From: an uncultured Terriglobus sp.
GTDB taxonomy: Bacteria > Acidobacteriota > Terriglobia > Terriglobales > Acidobacteriaceae
Length of the DNA stretch: 14,291 nt
Assembly (NCBI GenBank): GCA_937871605.1
Contig: CALMRM010000275.1
Span: forward strand, 2,618-16,908
Reading direction: 5' to 3'
Positions 5,149-13,703 of the stretch are shown here, piece by piece. A model generated the notes under the pieces. The model ran no database searches. It was not told the origin of the DNA and saw only the letters and a program-made list of their open reading frames with translations. Position 1 is the stretch's first letter. Each line of letters begins with the position of its first letter. The translations under genes were made by a program, and so were the position numbers.

Positions 5149-7923
5149 ATGGAGGACCGTGTAGAAGTCCAGCAGGCTGCGCCATATTTCTCCGAGATAC
5201 TGGCTGCCGTCACACGCGGCGCAACTGTACTAACACCTGGCAGACGTGCGGCAAACCGGCTGGCACGGCTGGTCGACCGAGCTGCGGCCCTGCACGGGCA
5301 GCAGAGTTGGCGCGCCGCTCGTATCCTACCTTGGTCCGCCTGGGTCAGCGCGCAGTGGGCCTCCGTCCTCTTGCACGGCGTCGACACCAGGGTCGTGCTG
5401 AACCCGGCGCAGGAAGTCGCCCTCTGGCAAACGGTCATCCTTGAAGACAGCTCACCCACAGAGCAGTCCACTTTCTCGCAGGCACAACGTTGTGCCACAA
5501 CGGCCAGGCTCCTGGATAGCTATGCGGCAGCGCACACGTTCAGCGAACGTGGCTCTACGGGTGCCGCTTCGAACGACGCTGCCATGTTCCATCGTTGGTA
5601 CCGGCGCTTCCAGCAGCTCTGCAGCGCTGGCGACTACCTTTCTGCGTCCGCGACTGAGTTCGCGCTCAGCGACTTGGTACGCCAGCAACGTGTACATACC
5701 GAGGCAGAAGTGCTGCTGTTCGGCTTTCCCGATCTTCTGCCCGCACGTCGGCACCTCCTGACAGTCTTGCAGGAACATGGAATGGTCATCCGCGAATCGA
5801 ACGTCTGCTCCTCCCCGAGTACACCGCCGCAGTACCTGCACTATGCCAGCGGCGAGGCAGAACTGCAGGCCTGCGTGCAGTGGGTTAGGGGCCGCCTGAT
5901 CCAAGCGCCGCAGCAGACAGTACGGATTGTGGTCCCCGACCTGCCGGGCATGCGCAACACGCTGGAGCGCGAGCTGCGCGGGGCGGTGTCGCCTGGCAGC
6001 GCTAACGTCGTTGATGCCGCTCCAGCGGCGTATGAGTTTTCGGCAGGCCCGCCATTGCAGTCCGTTCCCATGGTCAGGGATGCGTTGTTGCTGCTGCGCT
6101 GGTGCGCCGAACGTCTGCCGTTGGAGGACGTGGGATCACTCTTTCGCTCTCGCCACCTGACGTTGGCAGACTCCGCAGAGGACGGTGCCTTGCTGGAAGC
6201 AAGCACACTGCATCCGCGAGCGCCCCTTCGTAAGGAGCTCTCCCTCCGGCAGGCTTCCGAGCGACTGCAGCCGCACCCTGCTAGCCGCGTGCTCTTAAGC
6301 CTCCACCGGCAAGCGACGGACCTGCGATCAACGGCTGCATTCGCCTCGTTTGCAGGCAAGGCACAGGCCCTGTTGCAGGCAAGCGGCTGGCCAGGCCGAG
6401 AGCCGCTCAACAATGAGGAAAGTCAGGCAGCCGAGGCGTGGCAGCGTGCCTTGGATGCGGTGGCTTCACTCGACCTGTTCGGCCAAACCACAACATGGTC
6501 CGCTTTTCTGGACAGGCTGCAAATACAGGTAAGCTCCTCAGACTTTGTGCCTGCGGAGTGCGGCATGCCCGTGCAGATAACCGGCGTAGACGAGGCTCTC
6601 GGCAGCCCGGTTGATGCGCTCTGGTTTCTCCACGCAGAGGCCAACACCTGGCCACCGCAGGCAGTTGTGAATCCGCTCCTGCCGCTTGCGCTTCAACGGG
6701 AATTCGGCATGCCAGGCATGGGCAGCCAACGCGACGAAGAAGTAGCGGCGAGGCGCTTGCAACAGCTTCTCGACAGCACAACAGGAGAAGTCCGCCTCAG
6801 CTGTAGTGGTGATGCAGAGCAGGACGGTGGCAGGCCATCTCCGGTCGCCGAGCGAGTGCTCTCTGCCAAGGGCGTGACCCTCTCCATGGCGGCACAAGCA
6901 TTGGAGCAGGAAGACCTGTCGCCGCAGGTTGAAACCTTCTTCGATACGGCTCCGCTGCCCGCGTTACCAGAGGCTGGAGTGTCTGGCGGCGTCAGCATAT
7001 TAACCGCGCAGGCACAGTGCGGCTTTCGCGCGTGGGCTGAAAAACGACTGTTCTCGACAACGCTGGACGAGACGGATGCGGGGCTTTCGCCACGGGAGCG
7101 TGGCGACCAGGTGCATGCAGTCTTGCAGGCGTTCTGGGCAGCCACCAGCAGCCAGCAGGCATTGCGTACCAAGCGCATGACGGTGGGTGCAGACGGCCTC
7201 TCTGAACGCGATCGCTTGCTCCAGGCCTGTATCGCAAGCGCGTGTGCGACCGGCCCGGTGGAAGCCTGGGATGAGGCATACCTGTCTGTGCAAAAGCAGC
7301 GGCTGTTCCGGCTACTAGCGGCATGGCTGGACTACGAAGAGAAGCGGCCCCCCTTCGAAGTAGTGCAGCTGGAACAGGAAACCAAACACGTACCGGTGGG
7401 CCCGCTCAGGCTACACATGCGCGTGGATCGCATCGACAGGGTGCTTGCAGCTGCGGACAGTACAAGCGAAGAGCTTGGCACACTCCTGATCGACTACAAG
7501 ACCGGTAACAGAGCAAATTCGCCCCGGGAGTGGTCTGGCGACCGGCCCGAGCAGCCACAACTGCCTGCGTATGCCACTGCCGCGGCGGTCTCTGCCGAAC
7601 TCGGCGCACTGAACGGTATTGCATTTGCGTCCATCCGTACTGGCACGGGCAACATGCACTTGAGGGGACTCGCCGAACCTGGCCTGCTCCCACTGGCTAA
7701 GCAGAAAGACGAGTCGTCCTTCTCCTCTCAGCAAGAGGAGTGGCGGCACCACTTGGAAGCACTGGCGCAGGCCTTCGCTGACGGCAGCGTAACGGTGGCA
7801 CCAAAAACATTTCCAAGAACCTGCGACACATGCGGACAGCGCCTCCTGTGCAGGCTGGATGCGGCCACGCTGCTGGAGGCAGAGGAAGACGCATGGGACC
7901 TCTCCAACCCTGAGGCAGAATGA
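5149..7923 (+). CDS. addB: AddB-like subunit: PD-(D/E)XK nuclease with Fe-S staple
   Basis: The 924-residue protein matches the shorter AddB-like family, sometimes labelled probable DNA repair protein; B. subtilis AddB is nearer 1,170. The N-terminal segment has TVLTPGRRAANRLARL where a Walker A would sit, and no GKT/GKS, so the helicase-like half is probably a DNA-scanning scaffold. The C-terminal nuclease shows His656 (GDQVHAVL), Asp760 (RVDRID), and Asp782 and Lys784 (LLIDYKTGN). Four cysteines fit the 4Fe-4S staple that clamps this nuclease domain: Cys624 (AQCGFRAWAEKRL), then Cys892, Cys895 and Cys901 in CX2CX5C, the spacing I recall for B. subtilis AddB. With AddA it should resect double-strand breaks for RecA. 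Its TGA overlaps the addA ATG (ATGA, 7920-7923), strong evidence of coupling. Whether it recognises a Chi-like sequence cannot be told. The helicase-like part is divergent, so the exact subfamily is uncertain. Confidence 0.87.
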   Translation: MEDRVEVQQAAPYFSEILAAVTRGATVLTPGRRAANRLARLVDRAAALHGQQSWRAARILPWSAWVSAQWASVLLHGVDTRVVLNPAQEVALWQTVILEDSSPTEQSTFSQAQRCATTARLLDSYAAAHTFSERGSTGAASNDAAMFHRWYRRFQQLCSAGDYLSASATEFALSDLVRQQRVHTEAEVLLFGFPDLLPARRHLLTVLQEHGMVIRESNVCSSPSTPPQYLHYASGEAELQACVQWVRGRLIQAPQQTVRIVVPDLPGMRNTLERELRGAVSPGSANVVDAAPAAYEFSAGPPLQSVPMVRDALLLLRWCAERLPLEDVGSLFRSRHLTLADSAEDGALLEASTLHPRAPLRKELSLRQASERLQPHPASRVLLSLHRQATDLRSTAAFASFAGKAQALLQASGWPGREPLNNEESQAAEAWQRALDAVASLDLFGQTTTWSAFLDRLQIQVSSSDFVPAECGMPVQITGVDEALGSPVDALWFLHAEANTWPPQAVVNPLLPLALQREFGMPGMGSQRDEEVAARRLQQLLDSTTGEVRLSCSGDAEQDGGRPSPVAERVLSAKGVTLSMAAQALEQEDLSPQVETFFDTAPLPALPEAGVSGGVSILTAQAQCGFRAWAEKRLFSTTLDETDAGLSPRERGDQVHAVLQAFWAATSSQQALRTKRMTVGADGLSERDRLLQACIASACATGPVEAWDEAYLSVQKQRLFRLLAAWLDYEEKRPPFEVVQLEQETKHVPVGPLRLHMRVDRIDRVLAAADSTSEELGTLLIDYKTGNRANSPREWSGDRPEQPQLPAYATAAAVSAELGALNGIAFASIRTGTGNMHLRGLAEPGLLPLAKQKDESSFSSQQEEWRHHLEALAQAFADGSVTVAPKTFPRTCDTCGQRLLCRLDAATLLEAEEDAWDLSNPEAE

Positions 7924-10900
7924 CCCTGGCTGATCCACAGTTGGAACTCGCAGACGCGGCAGAGCGCCGCATCGCGGTGGATGCAGCTACCTCCTGCATC
8001 GTGGAGGCGCCCGCGGGCTCCGGCAAAACCGGGCTGCTCATCCAGCGCTACTTAAAGCTGCTCGCCACCGTGGAGCACCCATCGCAAGTGCTTGCACTCA
8101 CCTTCACCCGCAAGGCGACGGGCGACATGCGGAAGCGCATCCTAGAGGCGCTGCAAGGAGCGGAAAACAGTGCACCTACTGGCGATCAAGCGTTTGCGCT
8201 GGAGACACGCCGGTTGGCAGAGGCCGTCCTTGCGCAGGACCGTAGCCTCGCGTGGGACCTGCTGCAGCGGCCCCACTTGCTCAACATTCGCACCTTTGAC
8301 GCGCTGTGCAGCACCATCGCACGCTCGGCACCGTTGCTGTCCAGCGGCGCTGCCCTGTCAGACCCAGCGGACCATGCCGAGCCGCTCTACAGGCGCGCAG
8401 CCCACGCCGTCATGCTGCGGCTTGGGGAGGATGACGAAAAGCTGACGCACGCCTTGACGACCCTGCTGCGTCATCGCGATGGCGATCTGCAAACCTGTGA
8501 ACAGGTGTTAGCAGAGATGCTGGCGACGCGCGAGCAGTGGGGCCGGCTGATCCCTCTTGGCGCTGAACTCGAGGATGTCGTGCTGGAGATGAGCGTTCTG
8601 CCGCGCCTCAACGACTCGTTAAAGCGTGCACAGTGCGCCATGCTCAAGCGCCTGCACGACTGCTTTCCGGCGGCTGTGCTCGAACGCCTCGCATCGCTTG
8701 CACAACAATTTGCGTCCGCGCCGGCCTACAAGGAGCATGCCAACATCTTTCGGCCGTGTGCTCAGTCGTCCGCCGGTCCCGGGCACACTGCGCAGGATCT
8801 CGACCACTGGCTGCTGCTCATGGAACTGCTGCTGAAAAAGGATGACGACTGGCGTAAGCGCCTGTGGGACGTCGACCTGAAAGTGAGCGCCAGCACGCAG
8901 CAGCGGGCAGAACTGCAGGATGTGCTGCAGGCACTCACCAACGACCCGCGAGCCACCGAGTTGCTCTCCCTGCTCAGGGCGGTCCGCGCGCTTCCCCCGG
9001 CGGAGTACCCAGCGGACCAGTGGATCGTGGCCAAGGCGCTGTTCCGTCTGCTTCAGGAAGCGCTGATCGAACTGCGCCTGCTGTTTACGCGCGAAAATGT
9101 CTGCGACTTCACCGAGGTCGCGCTTGCCGCACAGACCGCGCTGCACACAACCGGCCTGCAGGTTGCGCTGGGCAGCCGGCTGCAGCACCTGTTGGTAGAC
9201 GAGATGCAGGATAGCTCCTCGTGGCAATACGAACTGCTCAAGACGCTCACCGAGGGCTGGGATGGCAGCACACAAACCATCTTTCTCGTGGGCGACCCCA
9301 AGCAATCCATCTACCTGTTCCGCCAGGCGCGTGTTGAGCGCTTTCAGCAGTGCATGGAAAGCGGCAAGCTGGGCGACGTTGCTCTACGCGCGGTACGCCT
9401 GTCCGCCAACTTCCGCTCCGGTCAGCCCTTGGTCGAAGCGTGCAACGCAGTCTTCCAGAAGATCTTCCCGGCCAGTAGTCCCCTAGACGGTGATGTCACC
9501 TTCACGCCGGCACACGCCGCACAGCAAGGCTCTTCCCGAGACTGTATCGCGTGGCACGGCAGGCTACTGGTACCCGATTCAGAGCCTGCATCGCGCATAC
9601 GGCAGCAGCACATGGCCATGAAGAAAGAAGCGTGGCACATTGCAGAACTTATTCGTGGGGAACGGCAGGTACGGCCCACAGCCAGCATCGCCGTTCTGGT
9701 GCGCGCGCGAAACCACGCGGCAGAAGTGGTAAAAACGCTGACTGAGCACAACATCGCTTTTCGCGCGGTCGACATGGTCGCACTCCACGAACGCCGGGAA
9801 GTTCTCGACATCCTCGCCATCACTCGCGCGCTCCTGCACCCGGTGGACCGGACGGCGTGGCTCGCCGTGATGCGGGCACCGTGGTGCGGCACAGGGGTGG
9901 CCGACTTGCACGTGCTGGCCGGCGGTGACCGGCGCGACCTGCGCAATGAGCCGCTTCGACACCTGATGCGGCAGCACGCAAACGCACTTGGAGAGGCCGC
10001 CCGTAACCGGGTCCTTCACACGCTGGACGTTATGGACGCTGCCCTCTTGCATACCGGCGTAGAGTCCCTGGCGAACCGGGTGGAGCGTACGTGGCGGTCT
10101 CTCGGTGGAGACGCGTGTACCGATGCGAATGGTCTGCAAAACGTGCGGCAATTTCTTGCCGTGCTAGACACGATGGCTGCGAGGAACGAAACAGTGACGC
10201 AGCATACGTTGCAATACCGCCTGCGTCGGCTGTTTGCCGCGCCAGCCAGCGTGCCCGGTGCCGTGGACATCATGACCATTCACAAGGCAAAGGGATTGGA
10301 GTGGGATGTCGTGCTGCTGCCGGGACTGCACCGTGGCGGCGGCCGAGATGGCCAGGTTGCGCTCAACTGGCTCGAGATGCCGGGCGAGGCAGAAGACCAC
10401 TCGCAAGACGTGCTGCTGGCTCCGCTGCCGGAGAAGGGCGAAACAGCAGGCTCGCTGTACAGCTACATCAGCGGCGTTCGCAGGCGGCGCGAACAGGCCG
10501 AACTAAAACGGCTGGTCTACGTAGCCGCTACGCGCGCCAGGCACACCCTTCACCTGTTCGCATCTCCGGTGGCCGACAGCAAAGGCCTACCCAGCATGCC
10601 TGCGGGTACGCTCCTGCACGCCATGGCGCCGGTCGCCTCACAGTTCCGGTTCGACGCACACGAGTCAGCCTTGGACGACACGCAGCCAGAGGATCCGCCA
10701 GCGCTTTCCATCGCCGCAGCGAGCGAGGCGGAACAGCGCAAGCCAGACAGGCCCCAGCTCGAACGCCTCCTCGCAAACTACGATCCGCTGGAACGCCTGA
10801 GCAGGCACAGCCTGGCGCTAACCCTGCCAACACCGCTGCCACCCGTGACAACGCGGCCGCAGGGCACGTTTGGTGCACGCGCGGTCGGCAATGCGATACA

Positions 10901-11555
10901 CGCCTTCGTGGAGCGGCTCGCTGGCGAGGTGCAAACGGCGGCACTGGCAGGCCAGGCAACGGACGCTGCCGCTTTGCAGTTGCTGGCTAAACTGCCCACG
11001 TGGTCCCCTGCGGTCCGCGCGATCCTACGGTCCGGTGGACTCGCTCCGAGCGAAAGCCTGCGTGCCACCAAGACCGTGATGCGCGCATTGAGCAACCTGC
11101 TGAACACCGCCGAAGGCAGGTGGATACTCTCACCGCACCTAGCGGCAGAAAGTGAAGGAGCCTGGCGCACCATGGAGGATACCGGCGTGCGCAGAATTCG
11201 GCTTGACCGAAGCTTCTTCGCAGGGCCGCTGCCGCAGGCACCAGGCGATAGCACACTCTGGATCGTCGACTTCAAGACGTCCGACCGCGAACCGCTGCTG
11301 CAGGAAGCCTTTCTGCAGAAGGACGTCGAGCTGTACCGCGCACAGCTTGAGGGCTACGGCCGTCTGCGGCTGCGCGCGCTGCCGCCGGGCACACCGGTCC
11401 GGCTCGCGCTCGTGTACCCGCTCATGCAACAGCTTGTGTTCTGGTCATTTGAAGAAGGTGTCAGCGGGAGTGTCACAAGGGTGGTCATGGCAGCGTTGCG
11501 GGCGCCGGTGAGCCGCGACACCCTGCGCCTGGACTCAACATGGTTCGCAGACTAG
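7920..11555 (+). CDS. addA: AddA-like UvrD/RecB-family helicase-nuclease
   Basis: The 1,211-residue protein carries the full superfamily 1A motif set: Walker A APAGSGKT with Lys36, motif Ia LTFTRKATGDMRKR, motif II DEMQD (427-431), motif III GDPKQSIYLFRQ (458-469), motif IV LSANFRS, motif V TIHKAKGLEWD (786-796) and motif VI VYVAATRAR (866-874). A RecB-type nuclease domain follows at the C-terminus, with His994 (GNAIHAFVE), Asp1096 (IRLDRSF), and Asp1117 and Lys1119 (WIVDFKTSD). Length and order match AddA, the 3'-to-5' motor and 3'-strand nuclease of AddAB, which processes broken DNA ends for recombination. The ATG at 7920 overlaps the addB stop by four bases; a weak GAGG (7912-7915) lies 4 bases before it. 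The middle region (about 150-400) is poorly conserved and would hold the 1B domain. A lone RecB would need a RecC partner; the adjacent Fe-S AddB argues for AddA. Confidence 0.92.
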   Translation: MTLADPQLELADAAERRIAVDAATSCIVEAPAGSGKTGLLIQRYLKLLATVEHPSQVLALTFTRKATGDMRKRILEALQGAENSAPTGDQAFALETRRLAEAVLAQDRSLAWDLLQRPHLLNIRTFDALCSTIARSAPLLSSGAALSDPADHAEPLYRRAAHAVMLRLGEDDEKLTHALTTLLRHRDGDLQTCEQVLAEMLATREQWGRLIPLGAELEDVVLEMSVLPRLNDSLKRAQCAMLKRLHDCFPAAVLERLASLAQQFASAPAYKEHANIFRPCAQSSAGPGHTAQDLDHWLLLMELLLKKDDDWRKRLWDVDLKVSASTQQRAELQDVLQALTNDPRATELLSLLRAVRALPPAEYPADQWIVAKALFRLLQEALIELRLLFTRENVCDFTEVALAAQTALHTTGLQVALGSRLQHLLVDEMQDSSSWQYELLKTLTEGWDGSTQTIFLVGDPKQSIYLFRQARVERFQQCMESGKLGDVALRAVRLSANFRSGQPLVEACNAVFQKIFPASSPLDGDVTFTPAHAAQQGSSRDCIAWHGRLLVPDSEPASRIRQQHMAMKKEAWHIAELIRGERQVRPTASIAVLVRARNHAAEVVKTLTEHNIAFRAVDMVALHERREVLDILAITRALLHPVDRTAWLAVMRAPWCGTGVADLHVLAGGDRRDLRNEPLRHLMRQHANALGEAARNRVLHTLDVMDAALLHTGVESLANRVERTWRSLGGDACTDANGLQNVRQFLAVLDTMAARNETVTQHTLQYRLRRLFAAPASVPGAVDIMTIHKAKGLEWDVVLLPGLHRGGGRDGQVALNWLEMPGEAEDHSQDVLLAPLPEKGETAGSLYSYISGVRRRREQAELKRLVYVAATRARHTLHLFASPVADSKGLPSMPAGTLLHAMAPVASQFRFDAHESALDDTQPEDPPALSIAAASEAEQRKPDRPQLERLLANYDPLERLSRHSLALTLPTPLPPVTTRPQGTFGARAVGNAIHAFVERLAGEVQTAALAGQATDAAALQLLAKLPTWSPAVRAILRSGGLAPSESLRATKTVMRALSNLLNTAEGRWILSPHLAAESEGAWRTMEDTGVRRIRLDRSFFAGPLPQAPGDSTLWIVDFKTSDREPLLQEAFLQKDVELYRAQLEGYGRLRLRALPPGTPVRLALVYPLMQQLVFWSFEEGVSGSVTRVVMAALRAPVSRDTLRLDSTWFAD

Positions 11556-11570
11556 CAGCAGTTTCGCTAG
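11552..11570. other. Convergent addA/phoU junction: short inverted repeat containing both stop codons
   Basis: CTAGC (11552-11556) and GCTAG (11566-11570) are inverted around a 9-base spacer. Each arm contains one of the two TAG stops, so part of the symmetry follows simply from two facing TAG codons. The five-base stem is weak and has no convincing T-run, so terminator function is doubtful. Confidence 0.3.
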
Positions 11571-12232
11571 ACGAGCGTCTCCTGGTGACGAACGTCCCTG
11601 CCATTCACCCAGAAAATGACATCTTCCGCGATGTTGGTCGCGTGGTCACCCACACGCTCCAGGTTGCGCGCAATCAGGATGGCGTGCAACGCCTGCGTCG
11701 TCAGGTGCGGCTGCTCGCGAATCAGGGACGAGAGCGCCCGAAAGGCGGACCGGTTCAGCATATCCACCTCGTCGTCCAGCTTCAGCACACTCTCCGCCAG
11801 CTCCACGTCACCCTCGATGAAGGCTTCTAAAGCCTTGCGCACCATAATGGCCGCCAGCGTTCCCAGGCGAGGAATATCAACCGGCAGCGTTACCGGCGGC
11901 AGCTCATTCAGCTCACCCGCGCGGATCGCGATGTTCACCGCAAGGTCGCCAACCCGCTCCAAATCCGCATTAATTCGAATGACGGACAGAATGAATCGAA
12001 GATCGACCGCAATCGGCTGTTCCAGGGCCAGCAGGTCCATGGCGAACGCGTCGATCTCGCGCTCCAGGCCATTGATCTGCGGTTCCGACTGGCGCACAAA
12101 GTGGACCAGCGCGTGATCGCGCAACCGGTATGCTTCAATCGAGCGCTGGACGGCCTGTTCGGCATAGCCTGCCATGATCAACAGCTTTTCCTTCAGTTCC
12201 TCCAGCGCCTCGTAAAACCGTGTGCGTGTCAC
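11567..12232 (-). CDS. phoU: PhoU, phosphate signalling regulator
   Basis: At 221 residues the length is typical of PhoU. The protein is all-helical in appearance and has two repeats, each with the metal-binding PhoU signature: LERVGDLAVNIA (91-102) and LERVGDHATNIA (191-202), exactly 100 residues apart. PhoU sits on the cytoplasmic face and links the state of the Pst phosphate transporter to the PhoR kinase, holding PhoR in its inhibiting form when phosphate is plentiful. The start is GTG 12230-12232, supported by AGGAG (12241-12245) 8 bases upstream. It follows phoR on the same strand after 61 bases and is probably the last gene of a phoB-phoR-phoU operon. The gap shows no Pho-box-like direct repeats that I can recognise. 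No pst genes lie between phoR and phoU. Confidence 0.95.
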   Translation of the reverse strand: MTRTRFYEALEELKEKLLIMAGYAEQAVQRSIEAYRLRDHALVHFVRQSEPQINGLEREIDAFAMDLLALEQPIAVDLRFILSVIRINADLERVGDLAVNIAIRAGELNELPPVTLPVDIPRLGTLAAIMVRKALEAFIEGDVELAESVLKLDDEVDMLNRSAFRALSSLIREQPHLTTQALHAILIARNLERVGDHATNIAEDVIFWVNGRDVRHQETLV

Positions 12233-12240
12233 AGCAACTG

Positions 12241-12245
12241 CTCCT
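12241..12245 (-). promoter_or_regulatory. Ribosome-binding site AGGAG deciding the GTG start of phoU
   Basis: On the minus strand AGGAG lies 8 bases before the GTG at 12230-12232, ideal spacing. No in-frame ATG with a better site is visible. Confidence 0.6.
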
Positions 12246-12293
12246 GCCTGAATACTTACTAGTACAGGTTAGACGATGTGCATCAAAAGTGTG

Positions 12294-13670
12294 TCAATTT
12301 GCAAGCGGCAGCGTAAAGCAGAACGTGCTGCCCTCTCCCAAAGCGCTTTCCGCCCAAATACGGCCGCCATGCTGCTGCACCAGGGTGCGCGCAATGGAGA
12401 GACCAAGCCCCGTTCCGCCCACCTCGCGCGAGCGCGCTTTTTCCACACGGTAAAAACGGTCAAAGATGCGGGACAGGTGCTCCAGCGCAATCCCCGGACC
12501 CGAGTCCTTGACCCTGATCTCCATGTAGGGCGGCTCATGGGGCACGACTTCCGCTGAAAGCAGCACCTTCAACGATGACGGAGTGCTGGCCTGCTGGCTG
12601 TACTTGACCGCATTCTCCAGCAGATTGCCAAGCACCTGCGACACGGCGTGTGCATCCGCCATCACCTCGTCTGGTGCGCACTGAATGATCTCCAGTTCGG
12701 CTCTCTCTGCATACGCAGCACCCTGCACCGTGCGCAACGCATCTTCCAGGAGCGTACGAACCGGCAGTGCCTGTAGGAGGAGAGGCTTGTCCGCCTGCTC
12801 CGTTTGCGAGATAAGTAACAAGTCTTCCGTCAGCCGCTGCATGCGGGATGCATTCTTCAGCGCCGTACCAAGAAAGTTCATGGCGGGCGATGTCAACGCC
12901 TCGTTATCCATGACTGTCTCCACATACCCGATGATGGAGGTCAGCGGCGTACGCAGCTCATGCGAGACGTTGGCGACAAAGTCGCGTTGCGAGCGCTCCA
13001 TCTGCTCGGCTTGGGTCGTATCGTGCAGCACTACAACAGCGCCCCCGTCGGGCAGGGGCGAGGCGTTCACGCGAAACACGCGGCCCAGCAGCACAGCATC
13101 ACTACGGCACTCGGTTGGTGTGGCTGCCTCCAGGGTGCGCTGCACCGCAGACAGCAGGACCGGATCGCGAAAGGTGTGCACCAGCGGCCGGCCCTGCCGC
13201 AGCATGGCACCGGCGGCATCGCGGTACAGCAGCCGTTGCATGTTGCCATTGCTCCATTGCACGCGCCCAGCGGAATCAAGCCCCACCACGGCATCCTGCA
13301 TGCCCTCCAGCAGCGCCTCCAGTTGCTGGCGGCTAGCCCCGGACAGGTGCAGTTGCGATCGCACGGACAGGGCGGCATGGCCTGTTGCATCCACGATGGG
13401 CAGAAGCTCCGGCGTCACAGCCGGAGCGGCGGTGGGCAGGTCAGGCATGCGGACGATGTACTGCGCCAGCAGGTCAGCCTGCGCACGCGCCCGTTTCCGC
13501 TCCCATGCCCTGGTCAGCACAAACCAAACAAGCAGGGCACCTGCCAGCAGACAGCGAACAGGAATGCTACGGGCAAAGCACAGGAGAGCGGCCGCCCCGC
13601 ACGCAGGCAGAAACCACCGCCAAGGCAAAAAGTAGGGCGACGCGATCACCGCTCTCGAAAGTTTCGACAT
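12294..13670 (-). CDS. phoR: PhoR-type membrane sensor histidine kinase
   Basis: The 458-residue protein has two hydrophobic segments (about 13-32 and 37-53) joined by a very short loop, so it lacks a real periplasmic sensor domain. A PAS domain follows (about 115-215), then a HisKA dimerisation domain with phospho-acceptor His237 in NVSHELRTPLTS. The ATPase domain shows an N-box (Asn349 and Asn353 in GNLLENAVKYS), G1 DSGPGI (389-394), F-box RIFDRFYRV (401-409) and G2 GGTGLGLSIA (418-427). This domain order and the missing sensor domain are the pattern of PhoR, which reads phosphate indirectly through Pst and PhoU. It phosphorylates PhoB under phosphate limitation. Position between phoB (33 bases upstream) and phoU (61 bases downstream) supports the call. 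The start is ATG 13668-13670; only a weak GGGA-like site precedes it, so translation may depend partly on coupling to phoB. Confidence 0.93.
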   Translation of the reverse strand: MSKLSRAVIASPYFLPWRWFLPACGAAALLCFARSIPVRCLLAGALLVWFVLTRAWERKRARAQADLLAQYIVRMPDLPTAAPAVTPELLPIVDATGHAALSVRSQLHLSGASRQQLEALLEGMQDAVVGLDSAGRVQWSNGNMQRLLYRDAAGAMLRQGRPLVHTFRDPVLLSAVQRTLEAATPTECRSDAVLLGRVFRVNASPLPDGGAVVVLHDTTQAEQMERSQRDFVANVSHELRTPLTSIIGYVETVMDNEALTSPAMNFLGTALKNASRMQRLTEDLLLISQTEQADKPLLLQALPVRTLLEDALRTVQGAAYAERAELEIIQCAPDEVMADAHAVSQVLGNLLENAVKYSQQASTPSSLKVLLSAEVVPHEPPYMEIRVKDSGPGIALEHLSRIFDRFYRVEKARSREVGGTGLGLSIARTLVQQHGGRIWAESALGEGSTFCFTLPLAN

Positions 13671-13703
13671 GCACTGAGTCCCACTGCCCGCCAGGCGTTA
13701 CAG

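Noticed and set aside
10091..10990. 299-codon plus-strand frame inside addA
   Set aside because: Shifted frame within the motif V-VI region of the helicase; Arg/Ala-rich product with no domain.
12250..12275. TACTAGTA palindrome and AT-richer patch between phoR and phoU, as a Pho box or promoter
   Set aside because: No pair of CTGTCA-like direct repeats and no convincing -35/-10 pair; an 8-base palindrome is common by chance.
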